This document shows positions 49,846 through 55,961 of a stretch of DNA of 55,961 bases, in pieces (positions within the stretch are counted from its first letter, which is position 1; the number at the start of each line of letters is the position of its first letter). The stretch spans positions 648-56,608 of the forward strand of contig CAMYKY010000014.1 of assembly GCA_947259165.1 (NCBI GenBank), given 5' to 3'. The stretch is from an uncultured Acidobacteriota bacterium. GTDB lineage: Bacteria > Acidobacteriota > Vicinamibacteria > Marinacidobacterales > SMYC01. The notes beneath the pieces are model-generated. The model did not search any database, was not told the DNA's origin, and was given only the letters and a program-made list of their open reading frames with translations. Both the position numbers and the translations under genes were made by a program.

Positions 49846-51759
49846 TCAACCTGTGATTCCGCGGATCGCTTGCCAGTCGATTTCGACGTTATATCGTGAC
49901 TGCAAACTCGCCACAAAGGCGCCCCACATGCGCGAGCGCTGTTCGTTGAGCATTTGTTCTTCGAAGCCCGTCTTCTGCTCAGTGAAATCGCTCGGGTCGA
50001 AACCCGATTTTTCGAGAACGCGGATGATGACGTAGCCGTTGTCCGCGAGGAGTGGTCGAGAGAATTCCTCCGTGGGTATTTCGAATGCGCGCGTCTCCAC
50101 GGCGACAGAACGGCCCACGTCGGGGAGCTGGGTTCCGCGGAAGAAACTCTCATGGGTTTGAAGCTCGACTGAGTTGCTTTGTGGTCCCTCGCTGACGAGC
50201 GATTCGTACACTTCGTCAGCGCGGGCCTTCGCGAGCTCCAACGTTTTCTGGTCCGTGAGCTCCTGCCTCGCCCGGGCTTCTACTTCCTCGAAGGGTGCGA
50301 CCGCGGCTTCACGTTCTTCGAGGACCTGGACGAACGCGTAGCCGGCTCCCGGCCCGAGCGGGATCGCTGGAGTAATGCCGTTCATGTCGATTTCAAACGC
50401 GAGGCGAGTCGCCTCGGTCGAGTTCGCGATCTGCGGCAAAGCGTCTCCTTCAGCGAAGAATTGCGTGTCCTGCGGTACCAGCAGCGGGTACTCTGCCGAG
50501 AGAGCATCGATGGAGCCTGCCGCGCGCAGCTTCTCCGACGCGCTGGCAATCGCGTCGTCCATCGCTTGGGTCGCTTTTTCTTGCGTCAGCGCTCCGCGAA
50601 TCTGTTCCTGAACGCTTTCGAGCGGCTGGGTCATGCCGGGCTGTTTGTCGGTGAGCTTGATGATGTGGAACCCGTAGGTCGATCGCACGAGCTCACTCGT
50701 TCCCCCAACCGGAAGCGAAAACGCTGCTTGTTCGAACTCAGGAACCATCGCGCCTCGGCCGAATAGACCTAGATCCCCTCCACCCTCGGCTGACGTGTCC
50801 TCGGAGTGCTCGCGGGCCAGCTCCGCGAAGTCCGCTCCGGCCTTGACTTGGGCGAGCACGGCTTCGGCTCGCTGCCGAACGAGCGCTTCCTCTTCGTCGG
50901 GACTCGTCTTGAAGAGGATGTGGCTCGCCTGAATCTGCTCGCCCGTGGAATAACGCGCCTGGTTCTCGTTGTAGTTACGCTGGATCTCGCGATCGGTCAC
51001 TTTGACGGCTGTGGTAAACAGCTGTGGCGTCAACGTGACGAAGCGGGCCTTTCGTTGCACCGGGCGCTCGAAAGCTTCCAGATTGCTGCTATAGTGCGCT
51101 CGGACTTCCTCCTCGGAGATTTCCAATCCGTCATCGTAGTCGGAGCTTGCGACGACGATGTACTCGAGGCTCACCTGTTCGTTACGCCGTCGGTACTCGT
51201 CCTCGACATCGGACTCGATCACCACGACGCCGTCGGTCACGAGCTGTTGGAGCTTCTGCCGGAGAATGCCCTGGCGCACTTGTTCCTCGTACATCGCGGG
51301 GGTCATGCCCGTGCCTGCGAATAGCCCGACGTATTCTTCCCGCCCGATGAACTGGCCGTCTTGTTGGAGGCCAGGATCGCTCATGATGTTCTTGCCGACC
51401 TCCGCGTCGGTCGCTTTCAATCCTAGACGCTCCGCCTCGAGCAAGAGTACTTTCTCTTGAACGAGTCGCTGCATGACGAAATTGTCGAGCCCGAGCTGCT
51501 TCAGTAACTCGGGAGAGTATTGCGCACCCAGCTGCTGCCGATACTGCGCGTCCTGCATCCGGTAGCCTTGCAGAAAGTCCCGCGAAGATATCGGATCGCC
51601 ATCGACCCACGCGATGTCCCCGGTAGCGGAGCCCACGCCGGTCGAGGGCGCTAGAAAGTCGGGAACATAGAACGCGACGAACGCGAAAATCACAAGAACG
51701 AGCAGGAACGAGCCCATGAGCCAGCCCATGCTGCGGCGATCACGAAAATACTTCAGCAT
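49846..51759 (-). CDS. ppiD: PpiD-like membrane-anchored peptidyl-prolyl isomerase/chaperone
   Basis: 637 residues. A short cytoplasmic start (MLKYFRDRRSMGW) and one membrane helix (about 13-36) precede a SurA_N-like chaperone region (DPISSRDFLQGYRMQDAQYRQ through DEYRRRNEQV), a parvulin domain (IQASHILFKT to FHIIKLTDKQPG, about residues 275-380), and a second, degenerate parvulin-like C-terminal part. This is the PpiD/SurA periplasmic folding-factor layout. It shares an operon with the STAS gene, an unusual pairing. Confidence 0.92.
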   Translation of the reverse strand: MLKYFRDRRSMGWLMGSFLLVLVIFAFVAFYVPDFLAPSTGVGSATGDIAWVDGDPISSRDFLQGYRMQDAQYRQQLGAQYSPELLKQLGLDNFVMQRLVQEKVLLLEAERLGLKATDAEVGKNIMSDPGLQQDGQFIGREEYVGLFAGTGMTPAMYEEQVRQGILRQKLQQLVTDGVVVIESDVEDEYRRRNEQVSLEYIVVASSDYDDGLEISEEEVRAHYSSNLEAFERPVQRKARFVTLTPQLFTTAVKVTDREIQRNYNENQARYSTGEQIQASHILFKTSPDEEEALVRQRAEAVLAQVKAGADFAELAREHSEDTSAEGGGDLGLFGRGAMVPEFEQAAFSLPVGGTSELVRSTYGFHIIKLTDKQPGMTQPLESVQEQIRGALTQEKATQAMDDAIASASEKLRAAGSIDALSAEYPLLVPQDTQFFAEGDALPQIANSTEATRLAFEIDMNGITPAIPLGPGAGYAFVQVLEEREAAVAPFEEVEARARQELTDQKTLELAKARADEVYESLVSEGPQSNSVELQTHESFFRGTQLPDVGRSVAVETRAFEIPTEEFSRPLLADNGYVIIRVLEKSGFDPSDFTEQKTGFEEQMLNEQRSRMWGAFVASLQSRYNVEIDWQAIRGITG

Positions 51760-51823
51760 GCATAACCCTCGATTTGATCATGCTATCCAATCGCTCCGAC
51801 GCAATCAAGCTCAGCCTGCTTCG

Positions 51824-51853
51824 TTGCGACGTCTGCGAAAAGTGTGATAAACT
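51824..51853 (+). promoter_or_regulatory. Candidate promoter of the FecR-domain gene
   Basis: TTGCGA (51824-51829) and TAAACT (51848-51853) are 18 bases apart, about 28 bases upstream of the ATG at 51881. The match to sigma-70 consensus is moderate. The region between the divergent ppiD and FecR genes (51760-51880) holds nothing else recognisable. Confidence 0.4.
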
Positions 51854-51880
51854 GCTTTAAAACCAATAGTGTAAGCAAAT

Positions 51881-53140
51881 ATGGCAAGACATAACCCGTA
51901 TCGCACCAACACGGGCGTTCACATCGAGTGGTTTACGGTGAAGCGTAGCACCATCTACGCCCTCATCTTTTCGCTGCTCGGACTTGTGGCTGCCGGCATC
52001 TACGGTTACTTAGAGGTGTATGGCGAACGTGACGAAGCACCGGTCAACGACCCAAGACCGGCGTCTGACAAGAGCGCACGGTTTCTGGATCTCAACGGGG
52101 GCGTCAAAGTGCGCAAGGCCGGTACGTACGAGTGGGCCAACGCGACGATGGGGATGGCGCTCAGTACGGAAGACACGATTCGCACCGTCGGGGGCTCGAG
52201 TGCGCGCGTGCGATTGTTCGACGGCACCGAGTATCAACTGAAACCTGACTCCATTCTTGTGATCGAGGAAGCATACGAGGATCCGGAGACGAAAGCGACG
52301 CGCGTGTCGGTAAAACTCGATTCCGGGCAGGTGAGTTTGAATACGCCACGACAGGACGTGCCCGGCTCGCGCTCCGAGTTTTCGACCCCAACGACGGAAG
52401 CCACGTTCCAAGGTAATACTAGCGCTGAAGTCAGATTCGACAGCGCGTCTCGCGTGTCGGGATTCACGATTTACGACGGTGGATCCGCCGTTCGATCCGG
52501 AGGCAACGAGGTCAGCCTGGGCCCATCGCAGGCCGTGGACGTCACCGCTGACAGCCGGTTCTCGAGGGTCATCGAGCTGCCGGGCGTTCCGTCGGTGATT
52601 ACGCCCGCGAATTTGGATGTTGTTGAGCGTAGCCCGACGATGGAGTTCCGGTGGCATCCCGTCGACGGTGCTCGCAAATATCACGTCGTGCTCGACCGGT
52701 CTCCCAATTTCCGGGACCCGATTCTCGAAAGCAACGTACCCAATGTGTCTGTTCTTCATCAAGGATTAGACCCGGGAACGTATTATTGGCAGGTCACGGC
52801 GATCGATCGCGACAACCGTCAAGGTGCACCTAGCGAATTCGCGAAGTTCACGGTGCGGGTCCATGTCGATCAATCCGCCCCGCCGGAGTTGACGGTTTTC
52901 AAACCGGCCGTCGCACTCGACGGTTTGGTAACGGTGCAGGGTCGCACAGTTGTCGGCGTCGTGGTGACCGTAGACCACGGAATGGGTGACGACCGGGTCC
53001 AGGTCAAGGGCGACGGCTCGTTCACCTACCGCTTCTTGGTCCCCAGTGCGGGCAAGTACCCTGTCACCGTCAAAGCACGGAAAAGAGACGGAGGAGGCGT
53101 GGCCGAGAAGACCGTCTACGCGGAGATAGGAACAGATTAA
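51881..53140 (+). CDS. Membrane-anchored FecR-domain protein with Fn3/Ig-like repeats
   Basis: 419 residues. A cytoplasmic N-terminus (1-22), one membrane helix (STIYALIFSLLGLVAAGIYG), then a FecR domain (about 68-215): FLDLNGGVKVRKAG, IRTVGGSSARVRLFDGTEYQL, VSLNTPRQDVPGSRSEFSTPT. Then an Fn3-like unit (MEFRWHPVDGARKYHVVLDR to YYWQVTAIDRDN) and a C-terminal Ig-like domain (VTVQGRTVVGVVVTVDHG). There is no TonB receptor or sigma factor adjacent, so it is not a classic iron-signalling FecR. It precedes a diguanylate cyclase by 3 bases. Confidence 0.85.
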   Translation: MARHNPYRTNTGVHIEWFTVKRSTIYALIFSLLGLVAAGIYGYLEVYGERDEAPVNDPRPASDKSARFLDLNGGVKVRKAGTYEWANATMGMALSTEDTIRTVGGSSARVRLFDGTEYQLKPDSILVIEEAYEDPETKATRVSVKLDSGQVSLNTPRQDVPGSRSEFSTPTTEATFQGNTSAEVRFDSASRVSGFTIYDGGSAVRSGGNEVSLGPSQAVDVTADSRFSRVIELPGVPSVITPANLDVVERSPTMEFRWHPVDGARKYHVVLDRSPNFRDPILESNVPNVSVLHQGLDPGTYYWQVTAIDRDNRQGAPSEFAKFTVRVHVDQSAPPELTVFKPAVALDGLVTVQGRTVVGVVVTVDHGMGDDRVQVKGDGSFTYRFLVPSAGKYPVTVKARKRDGGGVAEKTVYAEIGTD

Positions 53141-53143
53141 CAA

Positions 53144-54736
53144 GTGAGCGATGTCCTCGCGGCCGGGCCAGGAAGAGCGACGGCGGAACCCGAACAATCG
53201 TCGTCGCCTCGCACGGTCATCGGTCGAGCAAAAGGCCAGAGTTCCCGTTCCCGAGATACCGTGGCATCAGCAACTGGCAAGAAAACCAAAGGCGGCGGTA
53301 ACCGCGTGCGTAAGGTTCGCGGTTCGTCCAAGAAGCGGCTCCGTCTCGCGTTGTTCAGCGTGTCCGCGAAGCTTACGCGCTCGTTATCCAACGGTAGTCG
53401 CGAGGCGGTCGAGCTGACGCGATTCGACCCAAAGACGTTCACAAAAGCCGACTGGGGTTCCGAACGCTACGACGCCATTATCGTCGAACAAGGAGCGGGG
53501 GCCGTAAACGGGCTCGTTCGATGGATCCGGAAGGCGAATCCGAACGTTCCGCTGATTGCGTTGGGCGCCGCGAAGAACGGGCGCGAGCCTGCGGGCCGTT
53601 CCGTGTACGCCTTGCATCTGCGGGACGTCCCCAAACAGACTGTCCTGCGTTCGCTCGTTCGTGATGCGCAGCGTCATCTCGACGCGAGTCGCAAAGCGGC
53701 CGAGGTCTCGCGGCGCCTGCGGGAGACGTCACGCCGGTTACAAGTTCTGGGCGATATCGTTTCGACCGCCAACTCGATTCTCGACCCCCGACGTGTGCTC
53801 AACGTGATCATGTCGCAGATTCAAGAGCTGATCCCTTCGGAAGCCTGGTCGATTCTTCTCGTTGACGAGGAAACCGGCGATTTGACGTTCGAGATGGCTC
53901 TCGGCGAGAAGGGTGCGGCGGACCTCAGCACGACGCGCATCAAGATGGGGGAAGGCGTTGCCGGGTGGGTGGCGCAAACGGGTGAGCCCACGATCGTCAA
54001 TGACGTCAAGCGCGACACGCGCTTTCAGCATCGCTTTGATGCGCTCACTCGGTTCCAGACGCGCGCGATCCTATGCGCTCCGCTGACGTCGCGAGGTCGA
54101 ACCATTGGCGTCGTCGAGATCATGAACCGTGCGTCGGGGAATCCTTTCACGCGCCGGGACATGAACTTGTTGATGACGATGGTCGAGCCGGCCGCGATCG
54201 CGCTCGAAAACGCGATTTTGTTTCAAAAGACTCAACAACTTGCCGTGACAGACGACCTCACAAAGTTGTACAATTCTCGTTATCTGAACAGTTTTCTCGA
54301 AGAAGCCCTCCAGCGCGCCAGCCAGGAGGAAGGCCAATTGGCCCTTTTGTTTCTCGACCTTGACGGGTTCAAAGGTATCAATGACCGCCACGGTCATCTG
54401 TGCGGCTCTCGCACCTTGTTCGAGGTGGGGGGGATCATACGGGGTGCGGTGCGCGAAGAAGATATCGTCAGTCGCTACGGCGGCGATGAGTTCGTCGTCG
54501 TGCTACCCGACACCGACGGAAGCGGTGCCCTCGCGGTCGCGCAACGCATTCGACGAGCTCTGAAACAACATGTCTTCCTCGAGGAGTTCGGCCTCGAAGC
54601 CAGCCTGTCGGCAAGTTTTGGTGTGAGTTTGTACCCCGATCACGGTGCAAGTCCGCAAGATCTTATGCAAAAAGCTGACCAGGCAATGTATAGTGTTAAA
54701 GAGGGAGGCAAAGATGCCATTTGCCTCGCCACATGA
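53144..54736 (+). CDS. Diguanylate cyclase with degenerate receiver, GAF and GGDEF domains
   Basis: GTG at 53144; 530 residues. A basic, disordered N-terminus (1-65), a receiver-like module (about 66-185) that lacks the phospho-acceptor (YDAIIVEQGAG where an Asp is expected), a GAF domain (about 205-350: LIPSEAWSILLVDEETGDL, GVAGWVAQTGEPTIVND), then GGDEF (from DDLTKLYNSRY) with an intact active site GGDEF (446-450) and an intact RxxD inhibitory site (R437-D440). It should make cyclic di-GMP with product inhibition. Coupled to FecR upstream and 63 bases from mreB downstream. Confidence 0.93.
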   Translation: MSDVLAAGPGRATAEPEQSSSPRTVIGRAKGQSSRSRDTVASATGKKTKGGGNRVRKVRGSSKKRLRLALFSVSAKLTRSLSNGSREAVELTRFDPKTFTKADWGSERYDAIIVEQGAGAVNGLVRWIRKANPNVPLIALGAAKNGREPAGRSVYALHLRDVPKQTVLRSLVRDAQRHLDASRKAAEVSRRLRETSRRLQVLGDIVSTANSILDPRRVLNVIMSQIQELIPSEAWSILLVDEETGDLTFEMALGEKGAADLSTTRIKMGEGVAGWVAQTGEPTIVNDVKRDTRFQHRFDALTRFQTRAILCAPLTSRGRTIGVVEIMNRASGNPFTRRDMNLLMTMVEPAAIALENAILFQKTQQLAVTDDLTKLYNSRYLNSFLEEALQRASQEEGQLALLFLDLDGFKGINDRHGHLCGSRTLFEVGGIIRGAVREEDIVSRYGGDEFVVVLPDTDGSGALAVAQRIRRALKQHVFLEEFGLEASLSASFGVSLYPDHGASPQDLMQKADQAMYSVKEGGKDAICLAT

Positions 54737-54799
54737 TTTTTCACCGATAACCAAGCTATTCCATTGATTTTCAACACCGCAGATTCGAGTTCGAGTCGA

Positions 54800-55825
54800 A
54801 TGAACCTCCGTTCTATTTTTACGATTTTTTCAAATGAGCTCGCTATCGATTTGGGAACGGCGAACACCCTTGTCTTCGTCAAGGGTCAGGGCATCGTCGT
54901 CTCCGAGCCGTCGATCGTCGCCATCAACGACGTCACGACGAAGGTCGAGGCCGTCGGCAAAGAGGCGAAGGAGATGCTCGGGCGCACGCCGGGCAACATT
55001 ACTGCGATTCGTCCGATGAAGGACGGAGTCATCGCGGACTTCGAGATCACCGAGAAGATGCTCGCGTACTTCATCCAGAAGGCGCACAACCGCAAGGTCC
55101 TGGTGGCGCCTCGCATCGTGATCGGGATTCCGTCCGAGATTACACAGGTAGAAAAGCGGGCCGTGAGAGACAGCGCGCTCCGCGCCAAGGCCAGTGAGGT
55201 GTTTCTCGTCGACCAGGCGATGGCGGCGGCCATTGGTGCGGGTTTGCCGGTGACGGAGCCCTCGGGCAACATGGTGGTCGACATCGGGGGCGGCACGACG
55301 GATATCGCCGTCATCTCCATGGCCGGTATCGTCTATAGCAGCTCCGTGCGGGTTGCGGGCAATGAGATGGACGAGGCGATCATCAAGTATCTCCGGAAAA
55401 AGTACAACCTGCTCATCGGCGAGCGCACCGCAGAGCACGTGAAGATGGAGATCGGCTCCGCGTACCCACTCGACAAACCCATGACGATGGAGATCAAAGG
55501 GCGCAACCTCATCGAGGGTATTCCCAAGACGCTCGTTGTGAGCGACGAGGAGATTCGCGAGTCCCTCGAAGAGACGGTCAGCATTCTCGTCAACGCCGTG
55601 CGAGTCGCGCTCGAACGCACACCGCCGGAGCTTTCGGCGGACATCGTCGATCGCGGTATCGTCCTTACGGGAGGCGGCGCGCTCCTCAAGAATCTCGACA
55701 AGCGCCTGCGCGAGGAGACTGGTCTTCCGGTCTCGATGGGAGAGGATCCGCTCTCTTCGGTGGTGCTCGGAACCGGGCGAATGCTCGAAGACGTCAAGCT
55801 ACTCAGGAAAGTCTGTCTCGGTTAG
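54800..55825 (+). CDS. mreB: Rod shape-determining actin homologue MreB
   Basis: ATG at 54800 gives 341 residues; the frame is open to 54764 but upstream codons match no MreB. Actin-fold motifs: phosphate 1 [18 protein letters not shown], connect 1 [21 protein letters not shown], phosphate 2 [19 protein letters not shown], and the adenosine motif [18 protein letters not shown]. It forms membrane filaments guiding lateral wall synthesis. mreC begins 57 bases downstream, the usual order. Sequence is very well conserved. Confidence 0.97.
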   Translation: MNLRSIFTIFSNELAIDLGTANTLVFVKGQGIVVSEPSIVAINDVTTKVEAVGKEAKEMLGRTPGNITAIRPMKDGVIADFEITEKMLAYFIQKAHNRKVLVAPRIVIGIPSEITQVEKRAVRDSALRAKASEVFLVDQAMAAAIGAGLPVTEPSGNMVVDIGGGTTDIAVISMAGIVYSSSVRVAGNEMDEAIIKYLRKKYNLLIGERTAEHVKMEIGSAYPLDKPMTMEIKGRNLIEGIPKTLVVSDEEIRESLEETVSILVNAVRVALERTPPELSADIVDRGIVLTGGGALLKNLDKRLREETGLPVSMGEDPLSSVVLGTGRMLEDVKLLRKVCLG

Positions 55826-55882
55826 TGCCCTAGCGCCTGGTCGGATTTTCTCGATTTATTAACGACCCAAACCTTTTCACCG

Positions 55883-55961
55883 ATGGCGACCACGGTCAAC
55901 GCGCCACTAGGCTCACGCGGCGGGCACTTTTTGTTCGTCCTCGTGCTTGCGGCACACGCGC
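55883..55961 (+). CDS. mreC: Start of MreC, 3' truncated by the window edge
   Basis: From ATG 55883 the frame stays open to the end of the window, giving 26 residues: a short basic N-terminus (GSRGG) and the beginning of a membrane helix (FLFVLVLAAHA). That is the usual N-terminal form of MreC, and mreC directly follows mreB in most genomes. The call rests on position and a short hydrophobic stretch. Confidence 0.65.
   Translation, partial: MATTVNAPLGSRGGHFLFVLVLAAHA

Overview
The window looks like chromosomal DNA of a high-GC Gram-negative bacterium, most likely a member of Acidobacteriota or a close relative. The evidence is LpxD (lipid A), a TolC-type efflux system, MreB, an ECF-like sigma factor, two Pkn2-type Ser/Thr kinases (one carrying a TolB/WD40-like propeller), LVIVD repeats, and dense head-to-tail genes with many GTG/TTG starts and 4-base overlaps. 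The taxonomic placement is inference. I see no tRNA, rRNA, CRISPR array or complete insertion sequence.

Region 1 (1-15572, + strand) is a catabolic operon. It holds the 3' end of an Na+/amino acid (NSS) symporter, an LVIVD-repeat secreted protein, an FAH-family enzyme, a NitT/TauT-like ABC importer (lipoprotein, permease, ATPase) interleaved with two VOC proteins, an alpha/beta hydrolase and an aspartate-dehydrogenase-like protein. These are followed by four recognisable enzymes of the kynurenine / 3-hydroxyanthranilate / 2-aminomuconate route: aminomuconate-semialdehyde dehydrogenase, 3-hydroxyanthranilate 3,4-dioxygenase, ACMS decarboxylase and kynureninase. A LytS/LytTR-type two-component system follows with a 1-base overlap. 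Tryptophan dioxygenase, kynurenine monooxygenase and 2-aminomuconate deaminase are not in the window.

Region 2 (15712-19716, - strand) is otsB - GH15 - otsA (trehalose). Region 3 (19901-23741, + strand) is a kinase/propeller gene broken by frameshifts and joined to a HEAT-repeat remnant, then an ECF-like sigma factor. Region 4 (23749-33376, mostly - strand) has small stress/lipid-type proteins, tatA on the + strand, a stand-alone secretin N-domain protein, an MBL-fold hydrolase, LarE, a LysW-like zinc-ribbon protein abutted by a MITE, a membrane-anchored penicillin acylase homologue, moaC, moeA and lpxD.

Region 5 (33537-43831, + strand) has a CARDB/TPR Ser/Thr kinase and what looks like a surface-glycan or secondary-metabolite cassette: GT2, B12-radical SAM, a damaged carbamoyltransferase, and a GT39-like membrane protein. 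It ends with a PKD-domain secreted protein that shares a domain with the small gene after the kinase. Region 6 (44440-49349, + strand) is a MacAB-TolC-like tripartite ABC efflux operon. Region 7 has ppiD plus a STAS protein (- strand), then a FecR protein, a GAF-GGDEF diguanylate cyclase, mreB and the first codons of mreC (+ strand).

Gene borders are unusually rich in short palindromic repeats of several families. Some exactly fill the space between a stop and the next start, and one runs into the coding sequence of two proteins.
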